DNA of 64,000 nucleotides from Shewanella sp. UCD-KL12 (GCF_001957125.1 NZ_MPHJ01000002.1:248001-312000); one strand, 5' to 3'; counted from the stretch's first letter, positions 43,296 through 52,484 are shown. Translations and numbers: made by a program. Notes: generated from the sequence alone by a model not told the origin.

Positions 43296-44314
43296 TCCAC
43301 CTCGCCATTGTTCTGTTTAGTGCTTTTTAGTTCAGGGGTGCCCTGTTGACTAGTCTGCTGTTGTGCTTCTCTGCGGCCTGAAAAATTGAAAAAGATAATG
43401 ATCATCACAGCGGCAACGGTAAGGCCCACGCCCAGTTCGATAATCAAAATGCCTAAATGCTGGCCAGCAACGGGATCGTCAGCGAGTACGTTGTAATCTA
43501 AGAAATTACCGCCGTTAATGAGTGAGACCACTCCCACGCTGGCGTAGAGCAATAAGCCGATAGCGGCGACCAGTTGAACAACCGTTTGATTAAAGACACG
43601 TCTTGCGGTGTCTAGGCCATATAACATGGCATAGAGAATAATTGCTGCGGCAAAAATCACCCCCGCCTGAAATCCACCACCAGGGCCAAAGTCGCCATGA
43701 AATTGCACATAGAGTGCAAATAAAAGGATAAAGGGGATCAGTATTTTGCTAACAATGCGTAGCACCATATGCTGCTCATGCATCTCATCTTTTTTGATCT
43801 TTTCTCCGTTTTCATCTTCTTGATGAGACTTGCGGCGTCGAGGCAGTGACAGTAGTGATAGCACACCAATACCAGCAGTAAAGATAACGGCAACCTCACC
43901 TAAGGTGTCAAAGGCACGGTAGCTCGCCAGTACTGAGGTGACAATGTTAGGTACACCGACCTCCTGCATAGAGTCGTTTATGTAGCGCGGAGCGACATGC
44001 TGATGAACGGGGGCATCGAAGCTGCCAAAGTAGGGCATATCTAAGGTGCCGTAGATAAGCATGCCACCTGTGATAAAGACAACCAGTAAGGCAAGCAGGG
44101 GTTTATGACGTTTTGGCGCCTCGCTACGTCCTGTCATGGTGATAGCTGTTAGCATGAGCAAGCCTGAAATACCCGCGCCGACTGCCGCCTCGGTAAAGGC
44201 CACATCTACTGCATCGAGTACCACAAAGAAGCTTGCGGACAGTAAGCCGTATATCCCAGTTAGCATAACGACGGCCAATAGATCTTTGGTTCGCACAATG
44301 GCAATAGCGATCAC
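43292..44314 (-). CDS. mnhB: Fused A C-terminal-like (DUF4040) plus B subunit of the antiporter
   Basis: Residues ~1-60 are DUF4040/MbhD-like (RTKDLLAVVMLTGIYGLLSA, DVAFTEAAVGAGISGLLMLT). A linker segment of ~100 residues resembles the end of MrpA (FDTLGEVAVIFTAGIGVL). From ~180 onwards it is MnhB (YVQFHGDFGPGGGFQAGVIF, GLLLYASVGVVSL). So part of MrpA is retained in this protein although no full A gene exists. The GTG at 44314 is the only normal start codon, yet the open frame extends 14 codons upstream (ETLVDVVLLSFLVV), which looks like the true first helix; see findings. Confidence 0.9.
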   Translation of the reverse strand: MIAIAIVRTKDLLAVVMLTGIYGLLSASFFVVLDAVDVAFTEAAVGAGISGLLMLTAITMTGRSEAPKRHKPLLALLVVFITGGMLIYGTLDMPYFGSFDAPVHQHVAPRYINDSMQEVGVPNIVTSVLASYRAFDTLGEVAVIFTAGIGVLSLLSLPRRRKSHQEDENGEKIKKDEMHEQHMVLRIVSKILIPFILLFALYVQFHGDFGPGGGFQAGVIFAAAIILYAMLYGLDTARRVFNQTVVQLVAAIGLLLYASVGVVSLINGGNFLDYNVLADDPVAGQHLGILIIELGVGLTVAAVMIIIFFNFSGRREAQQQTSQQGTPELKSTKQNNGEVE

Positions 44315-44343
44315 GACGAGAAAGCTTAATAGAACGACATCAA

Positions 44344-44685
44344 CTAAAGTTTCGATGACTTGTCCCCTCCCTGGTTGATTGAGTCGTCAAGCATTGGCTG
44401 CACATTGTTACGCAGTGCGGCTTTGGCCAGTGCATGGCTTGCTGTTGGGTTGATAAATAGGGTGAATAGCAAGATCATCATCAGCTTAAGTAGTACTAAA
44501 CCTGCAGGATTTTGTAGCATTAGTCCAATAAGAATCATCCCCGCACCTAAGGTGTCAGTGACGCCAACTGCGTGCATACGGGTAAAGAAATCGGGGAAAC
44601 GTAAAATACCGACACCACCTGAGAGGCACAGAAAAGAGCCGAGCAGCAAACACAAGCCACTGGCTATCTCGAGTATGAGATTCAT
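44344..44685 (-). CDS. mnhG: G subunit of the Mrp/Mnh-like antiporter
   Basis: 113 residues, three spans. GSFLCLSGGVGILRFPDFFT and RMHAVGVTDTLGAGMILIGL are the MnhG/PhaG signature. Its stop is upstream of the possible start region of the fused A/B subunit; it overlaps mnhF by 1 bp. Confidence 0.93.
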   Translation of the reverse strand: MNLILEIASGLCLLLGSFLCLSGGVGILRFPDFFTRMHAVGVTDTLGAGMILIGLMLQNPAGLVLLKLMMILLFTLFINPTASHALAKAALRNNVQPMLDDSINQGGDKSSKL

Positions 44686-44978
44686 TATTTATCCTCTTTC
44701 GTGGATGGGTGTTTTTGAGGTGGATGTTTGAACTCATTTGAGTCTGAATATCGCAATACCCCGATAACACTGATGAAGTTAATTAGGGCATATACCAAGG
44801 CGATGTCGAGAAATTCAGGCCGTCCCATCAAAAAGCCTAATATCGAGATCAGCAGGACCGTTTTAGTACCGAACATATTAAATGCTAAGATTCGATCGTA
44901 TAGGGTTGGCCCCACGACACAGCGAGTGATCGCGAGGAGCATGACAACAAGAATGGCTATTGTGGCTGCAGTTAACAT
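44685..44978 (-). CDS. mnhF: F subunit of the Mrp/Mnh-like antiporter
   Basis: 97 residues, three spans. RCVVGPTLYDRILAFNMFGT is the MrpF signature, followed by FLDIALVYALINFISVIGVL. The polar C-terminal tail is His/Lys-rich. Confidence 0.93.
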   Translation of the reverse strand: MLTAATIAILVVMLLAITRCVVGPTLYDRILAFNMFGTKTVLLISILGFLMGRPEFLDIALVYALINFISVIGVLRYSDSNEFKHPPQKHPSTKEDK

Positions 44979-45505
44979 CTGGTTTCCAATTCAGTGACTC
45001 GGCGATCCATCTCGCCAGCTTTTAAGGTATCGATATTTTCTTTGATCAAGGCGTGTATGGTCATACGATCATCGACGATGTCTACAGCAACAGTGCCTGG
45101 CGTTAAGGTGATGGAGTTGGCGTAAATAACCTTACCGAGATCTGTTTTCTGACTGGTATCTATTGTGACGAGTGTGGGGGAGATACTCGTGTTACCCAGC
45201 CAGATATGTTTGACCACTGAGATGTTAGAAACAATGATCTCTTTGGTGAGCCAAAGCAGGTAGCTTGGTAGCTTCAGTGAAAGATGTGTGGGCTGAGACT
45301 CATGGTCAATCACATCCATGCGGTGCGCGATAAAAAGCACCAGCAGGATAGATGCAGCCCCCAACGACAGGAGAAGTAGGTTGCTGTAGTTAGAGTTTAT
45401 CCACCAAAAAAGAACCAGACTCAAACATAGGTAGAGGGTATGGCTCGGTGAATATTTAGCTTTTTTATCAGCTGGTCTTTCGTCTAATGGTTTATTGTCT
45501 TTCAT
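44972..45505 (-). CDS. mnhE: E subunit of the Mrp/Mnh-like antiporter
   Basis: First gene of the nine-gene operon. After a polar N-terminus come two spans, then the cytosolic MnhE domain with YANSITLTPGTVAVDIVDDR, a family hallmark. ATG 45505 is preferred to the TTG two codons upstream. Mrp complexes exchange Na+ (or K+/Ca2+) for protons and support growth in salt or alkaline conditions; this fits a marine host. Confidence 0.93.
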   Translation of the reverse strand: MKDNKPLDERPADKKAKYSPSHTLYLCLSLVLFWWINSNYSNLLLLSLGAASILLVLFIAHRMDVIDHESQPTHLSLKLPSYLLWLTKEIIVSNISVVKHIWLGNTSISPTLVTIDTSQKTDLGKVIYANSITLTPGTVAVDIVDDRMTIHALIKENIDTLKAGEMDRRVTELETRC

Positions 45506-45597
45506 GGTCAATTTTCACCATAACCAATGTGCTCATTGGGTGGGTTAAAGGGCAACACTTGGCTGTGTGTTACGTGTTGTCTATGGTTCGCTGTGCT

Positions 45598-46035
45598 CTA
45601 TAAGCATGAAGATTCGACTTCAAGCGCCCCGAATATTTGGGTATGTAGTAATGGCATCGACTCGATTGGATATGACAAGTGTCCAACCAGGCGTTCTGCC
45701 AAGTGTTTAACATCTTCATTTTGAGGCAGGCATAATTGCGTGGGTTGCTCTTTCGAAGTCTTTTTCCCTACTCGTGTTTGGTAGGCTCTATCAAAAAACT
45801 CTCCTGAGGTTTCACGCACTACATAATTGGACTTTGTGGATAAAGAACCTGCAAGAAATCCTTGAATGTAGTAAACACAGGCGTTGTCTGAATATCCTTC
45901 AGTGGCATTTTTAAGTGACATACAAGAGTCAAGTACCGCTTGCTCCTCATCTGTGGGACCATTTGGGGCTGCAAATACCGAAAAAGATAAAGTGAATGTC
46001 AGTGTTAATAGCACTAATAGCTGTCTGCACATCAT
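45598..46035 (-). CDS. Rap1a/Tai-like exported immunity protein (145 aa)
   Basis: Signal peptide MMCRQLLVLLTLTFTLSFSVFA-A. The mature domain has NACVYYIQGFLAGSLSTKSN, then LCLPQNEDVKHLAERLVGHL and a C-terminal FGALEVESSC, with four Cys in the spacing of the Rap1a/Tai family. Those proteins protect against periplasmic amidase effectors of type VI secretion, but the family also has members with other roles. No effector or T6SS gene is visible nearby, so it would be an orphan. Confidence 0.7.
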   Translation of the reverse strand: MMCRQLLVLLTLTFTLSFSVFAAPNGPTDEEQAVLDSCMSLKNATEGYSDNACVYYIQGFLAGSLSTKSNYVVRETSGEFFDRAYQTRVGKKTSKEQPTQLCLPQNEDVKHLAERLVGHLSYPIESMPLLHTQIFGALEVESSCL

Positions 46036-47111
46036 GTAAACTCCTTGTTTATATGTTGACTTAATCGAGTGTGTAGTAATTCGAGTGTCATAAATGCATA
46101 GAACGCAGAAATTTATATATTCTCAGAAAAGATTTATATCTGAATTTCTGTACTGCTACTTAATGAACCTTGACGTGTTCACATTTTTTATCTTGCGCGC
46201 ATTTTAACAGTCTATGTTACTGTTTTTATCTGTATATAGAGCCTAGCAGTAATACATTAAGTATTCATTCCTACTTAGGATTTATATTTCCATTGTTATT
46301 CATTGTCGTCAATGACTTTGATAGTTAAGAGCAAAGAGCTAGTTACTGTATACTCGGATATTGCTTTATCATTCATCGGAAATATCGAGGTGTTTTTGTA
46401 TGTCATTGTTTTAGCTGTGTTTTATTTTTTGGTTTGATGCATATTTAATCTAATTGAATAAATGATTAAGTTTTGATTTATGTTGGGTTAAGCTTGTTTA
46501 TGGCTATTTTTAAGTTTATTTTAAGTTTTCGATGCGCTTAGATTTATCAATTTTTGAGTGTTTTCATTTTAAATGGGGTCGAAAGATGTGTTGGTAACCA
46601 CTATTTCTTTGTGGGTATTTATTACGGACTGATTGGCTATTCTGTAATAATTATATTAACAGTGCTTATCTTTATTATTTTATTAGTCTGGTTGGTTTTG
46701 GCTGTACCTATGTTTGTTTTGTTATGAGTGTACAGGTTTAAATTGAACGTTTGGTCTTGATAAGCTGGCTGCTAAGTATTAACAAATCCATAGGTAAACA
46801 AATCATCATTAATGCTTAGCGTGTGGTTTATATTTTTAAGTCTATGGATAAATAAGTGATGCATATCGCGGTGTGATTTCGATGTTTAAGAGTGAGTTTT
46901 ATATAGTGGTTTTGGGAGTGAAAGTTGCTTGTTTTATCTGTCGATTAAATGGAGATTTTTATAGATCTTTCCCTAACAGTAGGGGCTTTTGTTTAGAGAA
47001 ACGCTCAGCAGGTCAAAATGAAGGCTATTCGAGCACTTCTTTGATGTAACCCATCTCTCTTGTTCTCGCTTGGGTTTATGATTCTTGTCTATTCTCACAC
47101 AAAGAAGTCGC
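46036..47111. other. 1.08-kb AT-rich gap, no gene seen
   Basis: By far the longest gene-free stretch in the window and visibly T-rich on the + strand, with many TTTATTTT/GTTTTATTT tracts. I find no frame with gene-like content, no terminator-bounded RNA and no clear repeat. It could hold a diverged remnant or an sRNA, but nothing supports a call. Confidence 0.5.
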
Positions 47112-48224
47112 ATGCAGATGACAAGTATTAATCAACAAAGGCTCGTTGAGCATTTTTTCTCGCTGGTAAAGATCGACAGTGAGTCAGGTAATGAAAAAGC
47201 GGTTGCCCAAACGTTAGTGGAACAACTCGGCCAACTTGGCTTTGAAGTTACTCAACTTAGTGTGCCAGGCACTATTACCAATGGCTTTAATATCTACGCT
47301 AAGCTGCAAGGTAAACTCGCGGGAAGTATTGTTTTCAGCAGTCATATGGATACGGTCACTCCAGGTAATGGTATTGAGCCTATCATTGAAAACGGCATTA
47401 TCCGTGCTAAAGGCGATACCATATTAGGCGGGGATGATAAATCTGGCATTGCGGCAGTTATGGAAGCTGTACGTAGCATTTTAGAGAGCGGTGAAGCGCA
47501 TAAGACCATTGAGGTTGCCTTTACGGTGTATGAAGAGCGTGGCATGCATGGCGCTAAGCATTTCGATATGGATAAAATTGAGTCTAAGCAAGCTATTGTG
47601 CTCGATTCAGGTGGACCGATAGGTACCATTATCACTACAGCGCCTGGTCAGCAAAGCTTGAAGATCACCATCGAAGGTAGGCCTGCACATGCAGGGCTTG
47701 AGCCTGAAGCAGGCATTAATGCGCTAACTGTTGCAGCGGACGCGATCAGTCAGATGCAGCTGAGTCGTATCGATGATGAAACCACCGCCAATATTGGTGT
47801 GGTGCAAGGCGGTCAGGCGACCAATATTGTGATGCCTGAGCTGTATATTGAAGCGGAAGCTCGTTCACTCAATGACGACAAGCTAGCCAAGCAAGTAAAC
47901 CACATGGTGTCTACCTTTGAAGCGGCGGCAGAAAAGCATGGCGCAGGTATCGAGATAACTTCAAATCGCTCCTACAATGCCTACCATATTGCAGATGATG
48001 ACAGTCATGTCGTTGAGATTAAAGCCGCCTTTGAAGCCATGGGAGTTGACGCTGTCACTAAGCCTACCGGTGGCGGCTCTGATGCCAATATCTTTAATGA
48101 GAAAGGTTTGAAGACGGTTAATCTATCGACGGGCATGTCGAAAGTGCACACGACCAATGAGTTTATTGCAGTCGCCGACTTAGTGGCCATTACAGAGTTT
48201 GTTCGTTGTTACCTGACGCGCTGA
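47112..48224 (+). CDS. PepT-like M20 metallopeptidase
   Basis: 370 residues. Zinc-binding and catalytic motifs SSHMDTVTPG, GGDDKSGIAA, TVYEERGMHGAKHF and GGGSDANIFNEKGL fit the peptidase T-like branch of family M20 (di-/tripeptide aminopeptidases). The lid domain lies at ~185-295 (GRPAHAGLEPEAGINAL). Several starts are possible; ATG 47112 and 47118 lie just after AAAGAAG. Likely cytosolic peptide degradation. Ends at a terminator shared with the convergent dCMP deaminase gene. Confidence 0.9.
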   Translation: MQMTSINQQRLVEHFFSLVKIDSESGNEKAVAQTLVEQLGQLGFEVTQLSVPGTITNGFNIYAKLQGKLAGSIVFSSHMDTVTPGNGIEPIIENGIIRAKGDTILGGDDKSGIAAVMEAVRSILESGEAHKTIEVAFTVYEERGMHGAKHFDMDKIESKQAIVLDSGGPIGTIITTAPGQQSLKITIEGRPAHAGLEPEAGINALTVAADAISQMQLSRIDDETTANIGVVQGGQATNIVMPELYIEAEARSLNDDKLAKQVNHMVSTFEAAAEKHGAGIEITSNRSYNAYHIADDDSHVVEIKAAFEAMGVDAVTKPTGGGSDANIFNEKGLKTVNLSTGMSKVHTTNEFIAVADLVAITEFVRCYLTR

Positions 48225-48232
48225 TTAGCAAA

Positions 48233-48256
48233 ATGGGGCCATAAGGCCCCATCTTT
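48233..48256. terminator. Bidirectional terminator between the peptidase and dCMP deaminase genes
   Basis: Perfect 8-bp stem ATGGGGCC / GGCCCCAT with an ATAA loop. T-rich tails occur on both strands (CTTTTA on +, TTTTG on -), so it can serve both convergent genes. Confidence 0.85.
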
Positions 48257-48272
48257 TAGCAGTCTAATAAGG

Positions 48273-48722
48273 CTATTTGCTATCTGTTGTAGGCACTTGC
48301 ATCCAATCGACTGTAACGCCAGCTTGGTCGAACATATCTTGGCTTATTTTGATCTTCTCTCCCCAGCGAGACAAAAAGTCCTCACTAGGTTGTGGGCTAT
48401 GCACTGTGCTTAATCCTGTTTGGATTATCTTTGCTGCGCAGTTAGGGCAGGGAAAGTGGGTTACCCAGATCTCACAGCCACTAAGATCGCGCTTGGCATA
48501 GAGGATAGCGTTCTCTTCAGCGTGAAGGGTTTTGAGCAGTTTCATCTCACGGTTATCGGTTTCTGCGCTGTCGGACACACCGTGTGGGTAGCCATTGAAA
48601 CCTAGGGAGACAATACGATTGTCTTCGGTGATCACTGCACCCACTTGAGTTGAAGGATCTTTACTCCAAGATGCAACGAGATCTGCCATCTGTAGAAAAC
48701 GTGTCGCCCACTTTGTCATCAT
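48273..48722 (-). CDS. Deoxycytidylate deaminase family protein
   Basis: 149 residues. Zinc-site motifs HAEENAI (catalytic Glu) and PCPNCAAKII at standard spacing, preceded by SKDPSTQVGAVI and SLGFNGYPHG, match dCMP deaminases, which make dUMP for thymidylate synthesis. Ends convergent to the peptidase gene. Confidence 0.93.
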   Translation of the reverse strand: MMTKWATRFLQMADLVASWSKDPSTQVGAVITEDNRIVSLGFNGYPHGVSDSAETDNREMKLLKTLHAEENAILYAKRDLSGCEIWVTHFPCPNCAAKIIQTGLSTVHSPQPSEDFLSRWGEKIKISQDMFDQAGVTVDWMQVPTTDSK

Positions 48723-48800
48723 CTTAAAGATACTCCAATTCTATGCTACTGAATAAACTCGCCTAACTAGGCGCTATTCTCTCTGGAGAACAGTGATAAA

Positions 48801-49139
48801 TCAACCTCTAGACGCCTCATGTTTGTGACTGTTTTCAGACATGATTCGATAGATGTTCATACAAGCGATGTAAAATACCGCTAATAGCGATGTAGCAAAA
48901 ATCCCCCCCATCTGCTGCAGATGAGTATGTGTTGTCGTGTTCCAGGCAAAATAGGCTATTGAGTATGCCAACGTTATGTAGGTGATTAAGGCATAGACCT
49001 GTTTACTGTCATTAAAGGGGCTTATATTGGTGAGCTTATGCAGTATAAAGCCGATTAGACTCAGGGTAACGACAAATAGAAAGGCATGTAAATCAAACAG
49101 CACAAGTGCCATCTCTAGGTTGAGGGTTCCAATATTCAT
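48801..49139 (-). CDS. Small three-TM membrane protein, hypothetical
   Basis: 112 residues with AAGGAGAAACA before the ATG. Three membrane helices are evident (MALVLFDLHAFLFVVTLSLI, VYALITYITLAYSIAYFAWN, FATSLLAVFYIACMNIYRIM). No family recognised; short His-containing loops. Confidence 0.75.
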   Translation of the reverse strand: MNIGTLNLEMALVLFDLHAFLFVVTLSLIGFILHKLTNISPFNDSKQVYALITYITLAYSIAYFAWNTTTHTHLQQMGGIFATSLLAVFYIACMNIYRIMSENSHKHEASRG

Positions 49140-49368
49140 TGTTTCTCCTTAGCTTTCCCCCTTATTACCAGTCGGTATGAGCTCGAGTTGGTATGGGTTA
49201 AAGCTGCAATTGACTCAGTTCATTTATTGTTTTGCTTTATAAAGGGTATGCAATATTTTGAAAAAAACATCTCGACAGGGCATTTTATTCACTCTGATTT
49301 ATCACTCGCTTTCACACTTTTAGCGAGTTAGCTGAGCATCGAGCACTACAGTTGTGAAAGCTTCTGAG

Positions 49369-50613
49369 TCACCGCTCATTCACTGGCTGACTAAAAGACA
49401 AAGTCGCGCTGAAATGATTGTTCGTCACCTCAGTTGTAAAGTGATGAGAAAATCTCTCTGCAAGATTTTTTATCAGCGTAAGCCCGAGGTTAAAATGTTG
49501 CTGCTTACTGAGCTCATGTTCTAACTCATTGGCGATGGCATTGGTAAACGTTATCCCATGCTGCTCAATTGTGATGTTGAGGCCGAGTGCTCCCTCGCAG
49601 TGTAAGCCATGATGAATGGCGTTGTTTATCAAATTGAAGAATATAAGTTCTATTACCTCCTCAGGTATAGATGCTGAAGTTGGGTATTGAGCAGTATTCT
49701 CTAGGCTTATATCTAGCTTATGAAGAGTTGAAAGTGCTTTTGATTCTAGTATTACCTTATCAAGTACTTTATTTATGTTCGATTTTGCTTGAAATTGATC
49801 TTTCGAGGTGAGCCATAGCAGGGCATTGCTGATCCGCTTTATGCGTGCCAGAGATCTGACTAAGCGTTGCATTGATGCTTGCTGATATAGCGCTGGCTGA
49901 TTGACCTCGATTAACTCAAGGGAGTGGTCCATTACTTGTAGAGGTGTTCTGATCTCATGGCTCATACCTTGATTAAATGCTGTTTGCTCTTCGATGAGCT
50001 GGGCCTGTTTTGTGAGTGCTTGCTCTAATTGCTCCGCAATGGCTTTAATGTCTGCTTCTTCAATATCAATCAGCTGCTCAGAAGATGAGGTTCCTTGCTC
50101 GCTTCTTAATTGAAAGTGTTGGCTTAACCGGTGAAAAGGCTTTAAAGCATGACTTGATATGGACTTGGCAATGAATACAGACGCTGCGATACAGGGGATA
50201 AACAGTAAGAACAAGATGAGAAGAATATCTTTAGCACCACGCTTAACCACAAACTGCTCGGTTACATTCATCAACAGTAAGCCGTCTGAGATTTTCATAT
50301 AGTGGTAATGCTCTTTGCCATAACTAAACTCCCCAAATGGCTCATCAGTATCTATGCCTAACAAGGGGTTATTGTTCGAGGTGCTGAAACCGAATGCAGT
50401 TAAGTCGGCGACCTTGTTGATATGGGGCGGCAAGGTGTCTGTTTGCTGTAATTGATTATCGGCATACTGAAGCTGGTGGTTAAACATGGCGTCTTCTAGC
50501 GAGTAGGCGATGAAAAAGGTCACCAATGAGAACAGTATAAACAGACAGAAAGTCAGTAGGGTGACTGTTTTAGTGACTCTTGTTGATAATGTGGCCGCGC
50601 TAAATAATCTCAA
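49369..50613 (-). CDS. Sensor histidine kinase, partner of the adjacent regulator
   Basis: 414 residues. TM1 at ~15-38, a periplasmic sensor of ~90 residues, TM2 at ~130-155, a HAMP-like linker, HisKA motif FNQGMSHEIRTPLQVMDHS, and HATPase with NLINNAIHHGLH and LGLTLIKNLAERF. The G1 box is reduced. The TTG start at 50613 overlaps the regulator gene by 14 bp. Third gene of the hydrolase-regulator-kinase operon. Confidence 0.9.
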   Translation of the reverse strand: MRLFSAATLSTRVTKTVTLLTFCLFILFSLVTFFIAYSLEDAMFNHQLQYADNQLQQTDTLPPHINKVADLTAFGFSTSNNNPLLGIDTDEPFGEFSYGKEHYHYMKISDGLLLMNVTEQFVVKRGAKDILLILFLLFIPCIAASVFIAKSISSHALKPFHRLSQHFQLRSEQGTSSSEQLIDIEEADIKAIAEQLEQALTKQAQLIEEQTAFNQGMSHEIRTPLQVMDHSLELIEVNQPALYQQASMQRLVRSLARIKRISNALLWLTSKDQFQAKSNINKVLDKVILESKALSTLHKLDISLENTAQYPTSASIPEEVIELIFFNLINNAIHHGLHCEGALGLNITIEQHGITFTNAIANELEHELSKQQHFNLGLTLIKNLAERFSHHFTTEVTNNHFSATLSFSQPVNER

Positions 50614-51274
50614 AGCGGTATCCTATGCCTTTTACTGTTGTGATAAAACTTTGGCCGAAATGCTGTTCGAACTGCTTTCTCAACTTGTAGATATGGGCCC
50701 TTAAGGGATCGCTGTCGGGCGTATCTTCCCCCCACAATACTTTATGTAGATGTTTGGTTTTAACCACTTCTGGCGCATGCTTTACAAGTTCAGCGACAAT
50801 ATCAAAGCCGACTTGATGTAGCTGTAACTCATGGTTTGTATAGCGAAAAACAAGGCTGTCTTGGTTGAGTTCAACACCATTAAAAGAGATGGAGGCTGAA
50901 GCGGGTTGGCTATTTTTGGCTAAATTTGCTGTGATACGAGCAGAGAGCTCAGCAAACGAAAACGGCTTAACCAGGTAATCCCAAGCGCCTGATTCAAAGC
51001 CTTTTAAAATATCATCGGTAGCGCCTCTGGCCGACATCATTATTACAGGCAGCTTAGCGAGTCGGTCCTGGAGTAATGAACGGCAAATATCGAAGCCATC
51101 AACAAAGGGTAAATTAATATCAAGCAGTACCAAATCATAATGGTGTTTATCTAAATGGTGCATTGCCTGTTTTCCGTTATAGGCAAAGTCGAGCTGATAA
51201 CCTTGTGGGGTTAAAAACTCGGCTATTCCTTGGGCGATATCAATATCATCTTCTACGATCAATATATTTGCCAT
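50600..51274 (-). CDS. OmpR-family response regulator
   Basis: Receiver domain ILIVEDDIDIAQGIAEFL with phosphoacceptor Asp in LVLLDINLPFVDG and Lys in YLVKPFSFAELSAR; C-terminal winged helix with RAHIYKLRKQFEQHF and TTVKGIGYRF. ATG 51274 has AAGGTG before it; the longer frame adds eight unlikely residues. It starts 8 bp after the serine hydrolase stop, so both are co-transcribed. Confidence 0.92.
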   Translation of the reverse strand: MANILIVEDDIDIAQGIAEFLTPQGYQLDFAYNGKQAMHHLDKHHYDLVLLDINLPFVDGFDICRSLLQDRLAKLPVIMMSARGATDDILKGFESGAWDYLVKPFSFAELSARITANLAKNSQPASASISFNGVELNQDSLVFRYTNHELQLHQVGFDIVAELVKHAPEVVKTKHLHKVLWGEDTPDSDPLRAHIYKLRKQFEQHFGQSFITTVKGIGYRFEII

Positions 51275-51281
51275 TTGCACC

Positions 51282-52484
51282 TTACTTATGAGCCTCAATT
51301 ATTTTATATACTTCTGGTTTTAGCCACTTTTCGAGTGCTATCCAGCCATTTTCAATCTGCATCATCACCACGACTTGCAGGTCGTTGACTGGATCTGCCC
51401 AAAAAAGGGTTCCGCCTTTACCAGCCCAGAAAAAGCTTCCTTTTCCTTGCGCCTTGCCTGGCTTCTCTTTAATGCCAAGTCCATAACCGAAGCCTGCATC
51501 TTGGTATACTTTTGGTAAAAAATGAGTATCTAAACCTGTGGTTTTCGAGCTTAACATTGTTTCTACTAATTGCTGTGATAAAACTCGGTGACCATTGAAC
51601 TTGCCTTTTTGTTGTAGCATAGCGAGAAAATTACTGTAATCCGATGCTGTTGATACTAACCCGCCTCCGCCAGACATCAGCACTGGTCGCTCTAGGTATT
51701 CACTGTCATCGCCTGCCTCGCTTAAGTCTATGTCCCCATGACCGTATTGGTAAGCTTGTTCAAATTTGCTGATATCATATTCATACATATCAACTAAGCG
51801 AGACTGTTTATTTTTAGGTACATAAAAACCTGTGTCTTTCATGTTTAACGGCATGAAAATATGCGTTTTTAAGTAGTGGTCTAAGGGCATATTGGCCACA
51901 CTCTCTATGATGGCTCCCTGGATATCGCTGGCAATACTGTATCTAAATTGATTTCCTGGTTGAAACCTCAAGTCTATGCCAGACAGGTCATCGACTAGGT
52001 CCGCTAAGGTGTTGCTGCGACTTAATGGGTTAGCGAGCAAATATCGAATACTGACCCAACTTTTAAAGCCTCCGCCATAGCCAAACCCTGCGGTATGTGC
52101 CAGTAGTTGATGTACGGTGACTATCTGCTGCTCACCTTCAAAAGTAAAAGGCTCAAAGTTGGGCAGGTATTTACGGATATCATCATTGAGTGACACTTTT
52201 CCTTGCTCAACGAGCTGAAGTAACGCCACCGCCGTGATAGGTTTACTCATAGAGTAGATACGAAAAATTGAGTCGTGCTGCATTGGGCGGTTTTGTTCTA
52301 CGTTAACCTTACCGTAGGCGCGGTAATGGAGTGTTTCATCGCCTTTTTTTATTAAAACGACAGCGCCAGGGAGGTTATGCTCATTAATGAATGAGGTGAA
52401 CTTACTTGAAAACTCTTCGTTTGCTAGTGTGCTACTTGAGAATAAATAGAGACTCAATAGCAACTGAAAGGGCTTGTTCATCAT
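51282..52484 (-). CDS. Exported serine hydrolase, beta-lactamase class C/S12 family
   Basis: 400 residues, signal peptide MMNKPFQLLLSLYLFSSSTLA-N. The SxxK motif SMSK lies at ~80, the YxN-type site is FRYSIAS (Tyr-Ser-Ile), and AGKGGTLFWADP near 375 corresponds to the KTG region. These enzymes include esterases, D-aminopeptidases and PBP-like hydrolases rather than true beta-lactamases in most cases. It heads an operon with a two-component system, suggesting response to envelope or substrate cues. Confidence 0.87.
   Translation of the reverse strand: MMNKPFQLLLSLYLFSSSTLANEEFSSKFTSFINEHNLPGAVVLIKKGDETLHYRAYGKVNVEQNRPMQHDSIFRIYSMSKPITAVALLQLVEQGKVSLNDDIRKYLPNFEPFTFEGEQQIVTVHQLLAHTAGFGYGGGFKSWVSIRYLLANPLSRSNTLADLVDDLSGIDLRFQPGNQFRYSIASDIQGAIIESVANMPLDHYLKTHIFMPLNMKDTGFYVPKNKQSRLVDMYEYDISKFEQAYQYGHGDIDLSEAGDDSEYLERPVLMSGGGGLVSTASDYSNFLAMLQQKGKFNGHRVLSQQLVETMLSSKTTGLDTHFLPKVYQDAGFGYGLGIKEKPGKAQGKGSFFWAGKGGTLFWADPVNDLQVVVMMQIENGWIALEKWLKPEVYKIIEAHK

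Noticed and set aside
51282..52484. Acquired beta-lactamase
   Set aside because: Only the S12/class C fold is supported; the YxN site is altered and there is no mobile context, so a housekeeping serine hydrolase is more likely.
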